A DNA stretch of 64,000 nt, taken from the NCBI GenBank assembly GCA_017515475.1, contig JAFWFS010000018.1:1-64000 (forward strand), written 5' to 3'. Positions 1 to 8,010 of the stretch are shown here, one piece after another. Position numbers and translations under genes: made by a program. Source of the stretch: Erysipelotrichaceae bacterium. Its GTDB lineage: Bacteria > Bacillota_I > Bacilli_A > Erysipelotrichales > Erysipelotrichaceae. Under the pieces are notes generated by a model. That model was not told the DNA's origin. It did no database searches and worked only from the letters and a program-made list of their open reading frames with translations. The stretch's first letter is position 1. Every line of letters begins with the position of its first letter.

Positions 1-51
1 TCCCTGGTTTCCGGAGATTATCTCAACTGGGTTCCCAAAAAGATCCTGTAG
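1..51 (+). CDS. 3' end of an unidentified gene (partial)
   Basis: Reading from base 1, frame 1 is open for 16 codons (ending ..NWVPKKIL) and stops with TAG at 49-51. A strong hairpin terminator follows 38 bases later, as expected at the end of a gene. The piece is too short to recognise. It lies outside the integrated element, so it would be the chromosomal gene that originally followed guaA in convergent orientation. Confidence 0.35.
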   Translation, partial: SLVSGDYLNWVPKKIL

Positions 52-88
52 AGACTCAATTCTTTCTCACAACAGGATCTGACCAACA

Positions 89-114
89 AAAAAGCCTTTT
101 GACAAAGGCTTTTT
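89..114. terminator. bidirectional terminator, original guaA terminator
   Basis: AAAAAGCCTTT (89-99) and AAAGGCTTTTT (104-114) form an 11-bp stem with a 4-base loop and A/T runs on both sides, so it works in both directions. It closely resembles the hairpin at 14548-14573 next to the present guaA end. This copy lies outside the left junction and is therefore probably the terminator guaA used before the element inserted. Confidence 0.8.
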
Positions 115-127
115 GAATGTTTATCGT

Positions 128-141
128 TATTCCCACTCGAT
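128..141. repeat. left attachment site (copy of guaA 3' end)
   Basis: These 14 bases equal 14587-14600. On the minus strand they read as the last guaA codons followed by TAA instead of TAG. The similarity continues weakly inward: TGACCTGTTTATC at 145-157 against TGACCGGTTTATC in guaA. A crossover within the identical core explains the duplication. Confidence 0.8.
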
Positions 142-239
142 CGATGACCTGTTTATCCAGTGGTTTTTGTTGAAAATAGATGTTATTTTTCTTTGCTTGG
201 TTTTTCTATTATTAGTATTATTTTGTTTTTTCAAGATTT

Positions 240-260
240 TTTTACTCAATTTTTACTCAA
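240..260. repeat. tandem TTTTACTCAA repeats, left end
   Basis: TTTTACTCAA occurs at 240-249 and 251-260, an 11-bp period. The same pair, with one mismatch in the 21 bp, sits at 14509-14529 near the other end and in the same orientation. Their position about 100 bp inside the left junction and 60-80 bp inside the right one fits arm-type binding sites for a tyrosine integrase. That role is inferred. Confidence 0.65.
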
Positions 261-318
261 TGAGAATTGTATTCTCCTGCTCGAGGAACGATCGTTGTAA
301 AACTGTAAACCGGCCAAG

Positions 319-1353
319 CTAGAAATCTATTGTATATTCGAATCTTCTCTTGCTTTCTTTCTGAGCTTCCTTTTCAATGCTTCCGGCAGCTTTAAACTTA
401 AGAACTATTAGAACGCCATCAATCTTGGCGGCATCTTTTTCTTTAATACCGGAAGACGTATTGTAATCAAGGGTAAATTTCTTAGAAGTTATCGGGTTAT
501 CTTTATCCAGTCTCTGCTTAACCAAACTCTTGATCGACTCGTTATTTGCCCAGAAAACCAAGTTAGGTTCAACCGGATCCTTTCCTGGATATGTGTTTTC
601 AGCTGCGATACCGACATACTCGTGTTTCTTCTCGCTGGACCCTTGCTCTACGTCAACACCTGCCTTATCTTTTTTCACACCAATACCGACACCGCCTTTA
701 GTTTTTACCTTCTCATTCGATAAAGATTCTTCGAGTATTTTTACTGAGAGGTGCTTCGCTCCGAGTTTTTGCGCAATATCTTCCAGTTCGGCGACCTTTA
801 CTTCTTTCAAATATTTGAAATATTCAAATACTTCAATGTATTTATTGTCTTGAAACGGATGAACATAGTATACAGAAGCTGAAGCATCTGGATAAAATTC
901 AATGCCTTCATATTTTAAAAAATCATTTTTATAAATACCAACAAGATCAACTTTGTTGATGTTCTCTTTGAAACCTACAGCTCCCTTGCATTCTTCAATC
1001 CCCATTCTTTTATCGAAATCCACGATATTGATCATACTGGGATACTTAATGCTTCCTTCGGCTACTTCATCAGGGAATATCGGCTGATACTTCTCCAGGT
1101 TTCTTTTTGATTTTGCTTCATCATATTCTTTACCAATTTTATCAAAAATGTTCTTCGCCTGTTTTAGTTGCACGCCAGCAAAGTTGACCGCAACTTTGGC
1201 GGCGTCTCCAACAAATTCCACGCCTTTCTCTTCAACGTCTTTTACACCTTCAACAACGACATTTACTGGTCTGTTCTTTACTTCTGCAACCTCCAGTGTT
1301 TCTTCTTGAGAGTCGCTTTTTGTTTCAACTACAACTTCGTCTTTTTCTTCCAT
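319..1353 (-). CDS. hypothetical cytoplasmic protein, element cargo
   Basis: This gene encodes 344 aa with no signal peptide or obvious membrane segment. The first 50 residues or so are very acidic and low in complexity. A likely amphipathic helix follows (about residues 44-75, rich in Val, Ala and Lys), then a globular part. A glycine-valine-lysine-rich stretch lies near residues 216-235. I do not recognise the family. The ATG at 1353 has the ribosome site AGAGGAAGG. It is the gene nearest the left end of the element and is separated from the next cargo gene by 226 bp that include that gene's terminator, so it is its own transcription unit. Confidence 0.7.
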   Translation of the reverse strand: MEEKDEVVVETKSDSQEETLEVAEVKNRPVNVVVEGVKDVEEKGVEFVGDAAKVAVNFAGVQLKQAKNIFDKIGKEYDEAKSKRNLEKYQPIFPDEVAEGSIKYPSMINIVDFDKRMGIEECKGAVGFKENINKVDLVGIYKNDFLKYEGIEFYPDASASVYYVHPFQDNKYIEVFEYFKYLKEVKVAELEDIAQKLGAKHLSVKILEESLSNEKVKTKGGVGIGVKKDKAGVDVEQGSSEKKHEYVGIAAENTYPGKDPVEPNLVFWANNESIKSLVKQRLDKDNPITSKKFTLDYNTSSGIKEKDAAKIDGVLIVLKFKAAGSIEKEAQKESKRRFEYTIDF

Positions 1354-1448
1354 TGCCTTCCTCTTTTTTGTATATTGCGCCTTACTTATGTATGTTGAGT
1401 GTATGGATGTTATAAGTGAAAGACTTAGATCAGATAAACACTACAGTT

Positions 1449-1475
1449 AAAAAGACACTCTTGTTTGAGTGCCTT
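1449..1475 (-). terminator. terminator of the 1580-2188 lipoprotein gene
   Basis: On the minus strand AAGGCACTC and GAGTGTCTT can pair across a 6-base loop, followed by TTTTT (plus-strand A run at 1449-1453). It lies about 100 bases past the stop codon at 1580. The rest of 1354-1579 shows nothing else I can support. Confidence 0.6.
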
Positions 1476-1579
1476 ATTTTTGATTTTCAAATATCAGACA
1501 ATGACTCTATTGTATATATGATTGTTTTCCCGGACCAAACATTGTGCCAAATATTTTCTGTATCATCTGGCACAAATAT

Positions 1580-2188
1580 CTATTCGTTGCCCATATTATT
1601 AGAATCAAATGTTTGTAGTTCGGTCCCGTTTGGGCCAACATACTTCACGATAATGTGAGGTTTTTGATTTCCGTCAAACATCTGATAAATACCGCCAAAC
1701 ATTACAAATCCTATAGCCATGAAAGATTCAACAAAACCAATTTCATCCGTAGATAGTTTAACAGTAAAAGTCTCATATTTCTTGTCATGATCAACACTAA
1801 CAAGCGAGTTTGATTCATCATCAATTAGTTCCTTAATTGAATCATCTATGCTTTTTCCAAGTTCGGTCATATACTCGTTATACTCTTTTTTGGACATAGT
1901 CACAGATACCGAGCCATCCTCATTTACAACGGCATTTTTAAATGCGTTGGAGTTTTCGCCAAGCGAAGCAACATACTCCTCTGCAGATGTGTCTAGGAAG
2001 TCTTCAAAAAAGGAATTTGGTAAAGTGATTGTTACATTCATCAAGCCTTCATCAACAGCAACTGTTTCTGACGACTCTTGAGACTCATTGTTCTGTTCGC
2101 CAGCGCCATTTCCGGAATCTTTTTTACTTCCGCATCCCGATAAAAGTAACATTATAGAAAGCATAATCAATAAAAACTGCTTTTTCAT
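1580..2188 (-). CDS. lipoprotein, element cargo
   Basis: The 202-aa product starts with a lipoprotein signal peptide: Lys-rich start, hydrophobic stretch, and lipobox LSGC with Cys19 as the probable lipid site. A Ser/Glu/Asn-rich linker (about 20-45) leads into an extracellular domain with regular charged and aromatic residues that I cannot assign. GAGGA lies upstream of the ATG at 2188. The next genes upstream are also membrane or exported proteins, and all point the same way towards the left end. This suggests a cell-surface cargo group under the kinase or HTH pair at 4648-6150, which is inference from position only. Confidence 0.8.
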   Translation of the reverse strand: MKKQFLLIMLSIMLLLSGCGSKKDSGNGAGEQNNESQESSETVAVDEGLMNVTITLPNSFFEDFLDTSAEEYVASLGENSNAFKNAVVNEDGSVSVTMSKKEYNEYMTELGKSIDDSIKELIDDESNSLVSVDHDKKYETFTVKLSTDEIGFVESFMAIGFVMFGGIYQMFDGNQKPHIIVKYVGPNGTELQTFDSNNMGNE

Positions 2189-2322
2189 TTTTTTCCTCGA
2201 TTCTATTCATGTATAATTTGAAAAATTGTATTTCTAAATAAAATTTCTAACAATTGCATGGAAATATTTCCCTCAATCGATTGTCGATCTAATCGTAGGC
2301 TTTCCAAAAGAAAACAGAAAAA

Positions 2323-2883
2323 CTATATTATTCCCAAGATAAAATAAATAACAGAAACTACAACGGTTATAATTCTGCTCTTTTTTGTTTTTGCAAGAAA
2401 GAACAAAATAATTGTTCCGAAGATATACCCTACGACCCCCCAAACAAGTGCGTCTGGAAAGCCCGATCGAGCCATGCAGCCAAAGAAGAAAACAGCCCAA
2501 TAAAAACAAGCAACGGCATAATTAATCCCCTTCTCCTCTTTGTTCTTAGCAACAATCGCGAGGATTCCAGCGATCACAAAACAAAGAGCGCCTAGCACAC
2601 CTAACAAACCACTGGCAGATGTGTTTTGATTCACAAGAGATCCAAGCGAAAAAACAGCACATGATTGAAAAAAGAACAGAATAAAGAAGCAAAGCGTTAC
2701 AACACCGATTACTAGTTTTACTGTTGGGAATGTTGACTTTTTTGATCTCCTTATTCGCCCTTCAGAAGCATATGGATTTTTTTCTCCGCAAAACGGGCAC
2801 ATATTCAAGGTTGAATTGAATTGCTTCCCACAATTGGGACAAAACACAGCCTTTATATTATTCTCATCATGCTCTACGTTCAT
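2323..2883 (-). CDS. zinc-ribbon membrane protein
   Basis: The 186-aa product has an N-terminal zinc ribbon with two CxxC pairs (Cys15/Cys18 and Cys29/Cys32), a short basic linker (about 44-50), and four to five hydrophobic membrane segments (about 52-74, 88-110, 118-136, 140-160, 166-186). This layout, a cytoplasmic zinc ribbon on a small membrane anchor, is common in Bacillota proteins of unknown function. The ATG at 2883 has GGAGG about 11 bases upstream. It lies 46 bases downstream of the secreted-repeat gene at 2930-3847, so the two are probably transcribed together. Confidence 0.8.
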   Translation of the reverse strand: MNVEHDENNIKAVFCPNCGKQFNSTLNMCPFCGEKNPYASEGRIRRSKKSTFPTVKLVIGVVTLCFFILFFFQSCAVFSLGSLVNQNTSASGLLGVLGALCFVIAGILAIVAKNKEEKGINYAVACFYWAVFFFGCMARSGFPDALVWGVVGYIFGTIILFFLAKTKKSRIITVVVSVIYFILGII

Positions 2884-2929
2884 TTGTGCAAAACCTCCGT
2901 ATAGCGCAAATTTTCGAAGTGATTATTGT

Positions 2930-3847
2930 TTATTCAACATCAATAGTCACATAATCTGATTCGAAAACAGTGCGATAAGAATCTGTATCATAACAATTGA
3001 AAGTCAACTTTATATTTTCGATTTTCTCTATATCGTTATCCTTCAAAGACGAAGAGAAGATTGTCATGTCATCAAAAGATTTATATCCTGACTTAATATC
3101 GGCATAGTAATACCCATCAATCATAAAGCCGTTGATTGAAACATTTTCTGCCGACAGTCCAACATTTCTATTGCTGTTATTTTCGGCATAAATTAACACG
3201 GAAGTACCCCAAATAGATTTCTCATCAACATATTTGACGACAACCCTGATACCGTCCTGATTTATTACTTCAATACCGTCAGAAAAAGCTTCCGCTTCAG
3301 CACCAGTATACAAAGATGTTCTTAAGATAGCTGGCTCATCAGATGAGTAACTTGTCATATAGGATTCCGGATCAACCAAGCTGAACCAAATCGCTACTTC
3401 TTCAATATTGGTAATTCCAGCCTTTTCTAACTCATTGTTCAAGCAATGTATTACGGCGTTTGCTTTTGCATCAGCTGTAACTTTTTCATACAGGAAATCA
3501 GTCAGCATATAGCCATTAACAGCCATTGCGGTTGCAGTAACAGTAACATCACGTGAAGAGTTATTTTCGATCAGCACTTTGATGCCTTGCCCCCAAACCG
3601 ATTCATCAACGATTTCTTTAGCGGTCACAACAATTCCGTCTTGATCGAGCAAGACAGTTTCCTCAATGGTTGGAATTTCTTTCTTTGTGCTAGAACTTGA
3701 TGAAGAAGAACTAGCATCATTACCAGTGTTGCTTGATACATTGCTTTGTCCGCTTGAAGAAGATTCGCTGCTAGAAGAGCCACTTCCTAAAGCAAAAACC
3801 ATAAACACAAGAATAACAAGAGCTACTAAAATTTTATTGTTTTTCAT
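2930..3847 (-). CDS. exported protein with two tandem repeat domains
   Basis: The 305-aa product has an N-terminal hydrophobic signal or anchor (about 5-22), a long Ser-rich linker (about 22-55) and two copies of one domain (about 65-185 and 195-305). Each repeat opens with a D/N-QDGI motif, has WG about 17 residues later, then ENNS and NGYM or NGFM. The repeats look like beta-sandwich modules, and I cannot name the family with confidence. No cysteine follows the signal, so it is probably membrane-anchored or released rather than a lipoprotein. The start overlaps the end of the upstream gene by 14 bp and has AAGGGG before the ATG. Confidence 0.8.
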   Translation of the reverse strand: MKNNKILVALVILVFMVFALGSGSSSSESSSSGQSNVSSNTGNDASSSSSSSSTKKEIPTIEETVLLDQDGIVVTAKEIVDESVWGQGIKVLIENNSSRDVTVTATAMAVNGYMLTDFLYEKVTADAKANAVIHCLNNELEKAGITNIEEVAIWFSLVDPESYMTSYSSDEPAILRTSLYTGAEAEAFSDGIEVINQDGIRVVVKYVDEKSIWGTSVLIYAENNSNRNVGLSAENVSINGFMIDGYYYADIKSGYKSFDDMTIFSSSLKDNDIEKIENIKLTFNCYDTDSYRTVFESDYVTIDVE

Positions 3848-4205
3848 TTATATCCCCTTTCACAAACACAATCATTAGTATTACGCCTACTGCCTCGACA
3901 ACAATGTCAAGTACATCGCAGGTGCCTTTTATAATATTATACCTCTGAAGTGCTTCAAAAATAGTGCCAAACAGTACTACCAGAATTCCTGCGGTTAACA
4001 TATTGTCCAGAAAAAAAGATAATGTTAAAACAAAAGCTACAGCCCATAAGAAATCCGGAATATAGTTAATAACGAAACTGTTTGTAATTACGCGCACACC
4101 GTCATTGAGACCAAAAGTAATATATGCATCACTGCCAGATAAAAAATAAATGATTGCGCCAATCAATAAACTGCAAATAATTATAATTGTTTTTTTATTC
4201 AACAA
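3834..4205 (-). CDS. small membrane protein, VanZ-like
   Basis: The 123-aa product has four predicted membrane segments. The last part (FEALQR, then GTCDVLDIVVEAVG) resembles the conserved region of VanZ-like proteins, where Glu and an R..D..D pattern precede the final helix. Family assignment is tentative and says nothing about glycopeptide resistance. Two TTG codons in a row (4205 and 4202) are the only sensible starts, and they lie inside the last codons of the upstream gene, so translation is probably coupled. Confidence 0.65.
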   Translation of the reverse strand: MLNKKTIIIICSLLIGAIIYFLSGSDAYITFGLNDGVRVITNSFVINYIPDFLWAVAFVLTLSFFLDNMLTAGILVVLFGTIFEALQRYNIIKGTCDVLDIVVEAVGVILMIVFVKGDINEKQ

Positions 4206-4548
4206 ATTCTGGTGCCCTTTTTTTCATTTTAGCATAGGCAACGAAACAAAGGATCATTTCAATAATCACGAACATAAAATAAGCAAGGAACAATACAATC
4301 GCCACTGCATACAGTATTCCCGCGGTAAGAGCTGCCCACCTGGCTTTCAAAAAGAAACCAAGCCAGTTGAATATTACTGCTAGCCACATTACGGCCATAT
4401 GAGGCATGACTAGCAAGGTTGCTAAAGCTGCGCCCGCCTGTTCAGCGTTGTCGCCTGTACCGGCGGCTCCAGCAAAATAAGTCACAAGATAGATTGCATA
4501 AGCTGTTCCTATTATAGCTGCAATCAATAGTAATTTGCTTCTTTTCAT
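4195..4548 (-). CDS. membrane protein, 3-4 TM segments
   Basis: I place the start at the ATG ending at 4548 because GGAGGGG lies 4-10 bases upstream, giving 117 aa. The longer open frame up to 4632 has no ribosome site. The protein is mostly hydrophobic with about four membrane helices and ends in a basic patch. It overlaps the following VanZ-like gene by 11 bp. It is the first gene of the 4548-to-1580 surface gene run. Family not recognised. Confidence 0.7.
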   Translation of the reverse strand: MKRSKLLLIAAIIGTAYAIYLVTYFAGAAGTGDNAEQAGAALATLLVMPHMAVMWLAVIFNWLGFFLKARWAALTAGILYAVAIVLFLAYFMFVIIEMILCFVAYAKMKKRAPEFVE

Positions 4549-4647
4549 TTCCCCTCCTGGTTTTTTAAACGTTCTCTGATATACGTGCACTCTAATGCAA
4601 TTATATCTCAAGAAAATTAGGCTACTTACCACCTAACAGGGGGATTT

Positions 4648-5100
4648 TTATTCTGTATTTCCGCTATTCTTCAAAGGTTTTTCCCCATTTTTTATCAGGT
4701 ATTCATTTAGATCCAAAATATCTCCTACACGGTCATTAAAAGCTATAATCAACAAAGCATCTCTTTTGTTCCTTGCATATAACGGCGACATTCCGTACAA
4801 GATCAAAGATCGATTTGTTTCCTCTACATTTAGTTTGCCTGCATAGCATAGCCTAAGGAGAGTATCTCTCTGATTGGTGTGCTTTTCACCGGATATGAGT
4901 TTATAACCGTATTTTTCTGAAATATCTGCATCTATAAATACTTTTTGTTGACTAATTTTGTTCTGAGATAGCAAATCTTTAAAATAATCTGAAAATGTTT
5001 TATTAACAAAACTGTAATTGTTCTCAGTGAAAATCTGCTCTACATTCGCAGAATGAGCATTCAATAAGATTCCCTCTAATTCTTTTGTGGTTTTCTTCAT
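4648..5100 (-). CDS. HTH regulator divergent from the kinase
   Basis: The 150-aa product contains a Cro/C1-like helix-turn-helix in the middle (about residues 45-90, with SQQKVFIDADISEKYGYKL as the likely helix pair) and a second helical part. This type of short HTH protein often sits beside Ser/Thr kinase genes in Bacillota, and here it is divergent from one with only 24 bases between the start codons. AAGAGGT precedes its ATG. The shared gap holds both promoters, so binding there would control both genes. Function as repressor or kinase target is inferred. Confidence 0.7.
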   Translation of the reverse strand: MKKTTKELEGILLNAHSANVEQIFTENNYSFVNKTFSDYFKDLLSQNKISQQKVFIDADISEKYGYKLISGEKHTNQRDTLLRLCYAGKLNVEETNRSLILYGMSPLYARNKRDALLIIAFNDRVGDILDLNEYLIKNGEKPLKNSGNTE

Positions 5101-5112
5101 TATTACCTCTTG

Positions 5113-5127
5113 TATAATAAAAATATG
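5113..5127 (+). promoter_or_regulatory. -10 box directly in front of the kinase ATG
   Basis: TATAAT at 5113-5118 is followed by only six bases before ATG (5125-5127). Transcription would start about at the A of the ATG, leaving no leader. No ribosome site is visible. The same spacing is found at dnaX and at the HAD gene near serS. Confidence 0.6.
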
Positions 5128-6150
5128 CTTGAAAAATATGAATTAGTCCAATCCATAAATAACGAGCACAACGTATATCTAGTTAAGAATATACAAGACA
5201 ATTCTTTTTATGTCAAAAAAGAATTGTCCATTTTTGATATAAACGTTTATAACTATCTATCTAAAAACACTTTTTTTGGAATACCATTCATAAAAGAACT
5301 TATCGCATCAAACGACAAGCTGATAGTGATCGAAGAATATATCGGCGGACAAAGCCTAGAAAGAGCGCTAAAGACCGGGAGAGTTTTTTCAGAATTCGAA
5401 ACAAAAAAAATCGCTATTAGAATCTGTGAAATTCTGAATCAGTTCGATACGGAATATTCTATTGTTCACAGAGATATAAAGCCATCAAATATTATTATAA
5501 GAAATGATGGGGAGCTGTTTATTATAGATTTTAATACTGCAAAATTTATTAATGAAAACAAAGCAAAAGATACTGTTCTTTTAGGGACAGAGGGCTACGC
5601 AGCTCCAGAACAATATGGCTTTGCATCTTCAAGTGTACAAACCGATATCTATGCTATTGGCGTTTTAATGAAAGAATTGTTAACAGGAACAAATATGCTC
5701 AATGATTATTACGCCAGTCCATTAAAAAGCGTTATTACAAAATGTACCAGATTAGACCCATCCGATAGATACCAGAATTTTAATGAACTTATAGAGGATT
5801 TATCAAAACATAGCACAACCAGGCTCAAAGACTTAATACCGGTAGGTTATAGAAGTAGAAAACCCTGGAAAATGGTTCTTTCGTCTATGTGGTATCTGTT
5901 TATTCTATGGTTCAGTTTTTCTTTGAAAGTAGATAACACCTATGGAGTTAAGCTGTTTATTATAAGGCTGGGAATGGCTGTGGCGTTAATATCTTCGACG
6001 CTTTTTGCAGGAAACTATCAAAATATTCACGACAATATTCCAAAAATACAAGAAGTAAATAAAGTTCTAAAGGTTATTATAATCGCCATTCTCAGTATAC
6101 TTGTTTGCCTTTCAATACTAATTTTTTTTCTCATTACAGTTTCGCTATAA
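5125..6150 (+). CDS. membrane-anchored Ser/Thr protein kinase
   Basis: The 341-aa product is a eukaryotic-type kinase. Visible motifs: candidate ATP lysines at 31-32, catalytic HRDIKPSN (His115, Asp117, Asn122), metal-binding Asp135 in IDFN (DFN rather than DFG), and GTEGYAAPEQYG in the activation segment. The Gly-rich loop is poor. The C-terminal third has three membrane segments (about 255-272, 283-302, 317-338) and no PASTA or other sensor repeats. A longer frame would begin with TTG at 5110, but that codon overlaps the -10 box, so I use the ATG at 5125. The kinase is divergent from an HTH gene and near surface-protein cargo, which suggests a signalling unit. Confidence 0.85.
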   Translation: MLEKYELVQSINNEHNVYLVKNIQDNSFYVKKELSIFDINVYNYLSKNTFFGIPFIKELIASNDKLIVIEEYIGGQSLERALKTGRVFSEFETKKIAIRICEILNQFDTEYSIVHRDIKPSNIIIRNDGELFIIDFNTAKFINENKAKDTVLLGTEGYAAPEQYGFASSSVQTDIYAIGVLMKELLTGTNMLNDYYASPLKSVITKCTRLDPSDRYQNFNELIEDLSKHSTTRLKDLIPVGYRSRKPWKMVLSSMWYLFILWFSFSLKVDNTYGVKLFIIRLGMAVALISSTLFAGNYQNIHDNIPKIQEVNKVLKVIIIAILSILVCLSILIFFLITVSL

Positions 6151-6160
6151 AATATGATCC

Positions 6161-6451
6161 TTATAACAGACTTTCCCTCTGCTTTTCCTGTTCCAGTATA
6201 AAATCGCTATCGAACCCAAATGTAATTGCTGCGTTTTTGTCTCCGATGTAAACATCTTTTACGATGCCTATTATCTCTTTGGCTTTCTTTTCCTCTGGCC
6301 ACTTTTCCGGATCCTCTTCAGCAAAAGTGTTATACAGGTTGGCCTTTTCCTCATAAGACATGCAAATAACCAGTTCCTCATTGACCGAATTGTCTGCCGT
6401 CTTCACGTTTACAGTTACTGACGGTGCTACATTGCTGTTGATAAATAACAT
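6161..6451 (-). CDS. hypothetical protein, downstream of mobC
   Basis: The 96-aa acidic product has no signal peptide or membrane segment. The middle part contains a PEKWPEEKK-like charged stretch. AAGGAGGAAG precedes the ATG at 6451, a strong ribosome site. It is the last gene of the minus-strand run integrase-mobC-small ORF and ends 10 bases from the kinase stop. I do not recognise the family. Confidence 0.6.
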   Translation of the reverse strand: MLFINSNVAPSVTVNVKTADNSVNEELVICMSYEEKANLYNTFAEEDPEKWPEEKKAKEIIGIVKDVYIGDKNAAITFGFDSDFILEQEKQRESLL

Positions 6452-6496
6452 TTTTTCTTCCTCCTTTTGTTATTCTGTTCAATGCCGTTTTTTGTT

Positions 6497-6607
6497 TTAA
6501 TAACCACGCATTAGTTCAAATAGTTCACATTGGTCCTGGATATACCTGATCATTTTATGGAATTCCATATCTACGGAAAGGGCTATTATGTTGATTCTAC
6601 TTTTCAT
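6497..6607 (-). CDS. 36-aa ORF overlapping the end of mobC
   Basis: An ATG at 6607 inside the last codons of mobC opens a 36-codon frame (starting MKSRINII, ending LMRGY) that stops with TAA at 6497. It overlaps mobC by 11 bp, an arrangement typical of coupled translation. The residues look natural (Met, Phe and charged residues well mixed). Function unknown, and it could also be non-coding. Confidence 0.4.
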   Translation of the reverse strand: MKSRINIIALSVDMEFHKMIRYIQDQCELFELMRGY

Positions 6608-6929
6608 TGTTGTTTGCCTCATTCATTCCCTTATAGATCTTCAGTGCAAAACCGATAACCTTTGCCAGCTCGCTGTCGATTTTCTGCCCGGTGCCGATTC
6701 TCTTCAGCTCACTGACTATTTCAGCAAACTCGTCTTTCAAAGCTTTGTACACTCTTGAATTTCCCACAACCACCACGTCCTCCTGCAGAGCTCTGTGTGT
6801 CACATAATCCCTTTCGGTCATCCCGGACAGAGCCACATACCTTCTGAGCCTTTCCTTCTCCTTCGGCGATAGTCTGAAACCGCAGTATATGTTTCTTTTC
6901 CTGTTGTACTTTTCATAGTTCCTCGCCAT
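6597..6929 (-). CDS. mobC: MobC-like relaxosome accessory protein
   Basis: The 110-aa basic product resembles plasmid mobilisation proteins of the MobC type: a ribbon-helix-helix-like N-terminus (FRLSPKEKERLRRYVALSG) followed by helices with ELKRIGTGQ. Such proteins bind oriT and help the relaxase nick. No relaxase gene exists in this element, so any mobilisation would need one in trans, or the gene is a relic. It starts one base past the integrase stop and was probably transcribed with it. A nearby oriT is likely but I could not identify one. Confidence 0.7.
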   Translation of the reverse strand: MARNYEKYNRKRNIYCGFRLSPKEKERLRRYVALSGMTERDYVTHRALQEDVVVVGNSRVYKALKDEFAEIVSELKRIGTGQKIDSELAKVIGFALKIYKGMNEANNNEK

Positions 6930-6930
6930 A

Positions 6931-8010
6931 TCATTTCTTCCTCCTGATGTCGTTCAGCTGGTCTGCCATATCCAGCTGAACCGAAGGGAACAGATGAGCG
7001 TACCGGTATGTTATTTCCGCTGTCTCGTGTCCCACTCTGTCTGCAATCGCTACGGCAGTATATCCCATATCGATAAGCAGCGAGACATGGCTGTGTCTTA
7101 GATCGTGAATTCTGATGTGAGGCAGGCCTGCCTTCTTTGTCCCGTTCTTCATTGCGTTTGTCAGAGAACCCTTTGTTACTGGAAAGAGTCTTCCGTCTTC
7201 CTGCAGTTTATAGACCAGTTTCATATACTCCTCCACTTCCTCACAGAGAAAGTCGGGCATCGACACCCTTCTGTTGCTCTTCCTGGTCTTCGGCTCCGTG
7301 ACGAGGTCTCTTCCGTTCAGATGGTGAAATGTCTTGTTGATGTTTATCGTTTTCCCTTCCAGATCGATATCCTTCGGTGTTAATGCCAGAAGCTCTCCTT
7401 CTCTGATCCCGCACCAGTACAGGATCTCAAAACAGACATAGTACACCGGATTCCATAGCATTTCTTCAGAGAACCGCTTATACTGATCGATCGTCCAGAA
7501 GTTTGTCTTCACCTCCTTGTCTGTACCCATGTTTCCGACCAGCTGTGCCGGGTTTGACTGAAGACCATAGTACTTGATCGCGTAGTTCATCATGGCGCTA
7601 AGCTGGTTGTGGATTGTTTTCAGATAGGACTTGGTGAATGGCTTTCCTGATTTTTTATCGATAATCTTCATTGTCTCGTTCTGCCATTTGATGACGTCCT
7701 GAGAGGTGATTTCATTAATTCTCTTTGAAACGAAGTAAGGAATGATGCGGTTTCTTATGATGTTTTCTTTCGTTGCATAGGTGCTTTCCTTGATCCTTGT
7801 TTTAATGTTTTCAAGATAAAGGTCTGCGAAAACCGAGAAATTCATATCGCTTGCGCCGGCAAGTTTGTCCATAAAGTCTTTCTCCCATTCAAGCGCATCC
7901 CTCTTTGTAACAAAACCTCTTTTGCATGTGTGCCTCTGCTTTCCGGTCCAGTCCTTATAAGAAAGCTGAACATACCAGGTTCCCTTTCTGCTATCCCTGT
8001 AAGCCGACAT
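6931..8010 (-). CDS. int: tyrosine site-specific integrase
   Basis: The 359-aa product has the layout of Tn916/phage-type integrases: N-terminal arm-binding domain (about 1-55), SAM-like core-binding domain (about 58-150) and catalytic domain (about 170-350). All catalytic residues are visible: Arg in CGIREGELLAL, HDLRHSH, GHETAEITYRY with the nucleophile Tyr. I choose the ATG ending at 8010 because GGAGGTG lies at the right distance. The open frame to 8109 has no such site. Unusually for an integrase it lies in the middle of the element and not beside either junction. It overlaps the upstream excisionase-like gene by 20 bp. Confidence 0.92.
   Translation of the reverse strand: MSAYRDSRKGTWYVQLSYKDWTGKQRHTCKRGFVTKRDALEWEKDFMDKLAGASDMNFSVFADLYLENIKTRIKESTYATKENIIRNRIIPYFVSKRINEITSQDVIKWQNETMKIIDKKSGKPFTKSYLKTIHNQLSAMMNYAIKYYGLQSNPAQLVGNMGTDKEVKTNFWTIDQYKRFSEEMLWNPVYYVCFEILYWCGIREGELLALTPKDIDLEGKTININKTFHHLNGRDLVTEPKTRKSNRRVSMPDFLCEEVEEYMKLVYKLQEDGRLFPVTKGSLTNAMKNGTKKAGLPHIRIHDLRHSHVSLLIDMGYTAVAIADRVGHETAEITYRYAHLFPSVQLDMADQLNDIRRKK

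Noticed and set aside
3834-4205. Teicoplanin resistance from the VanZ-like protein.
   Set aside because: Similarity is short and the fold is widespread in proteins without resistance function.
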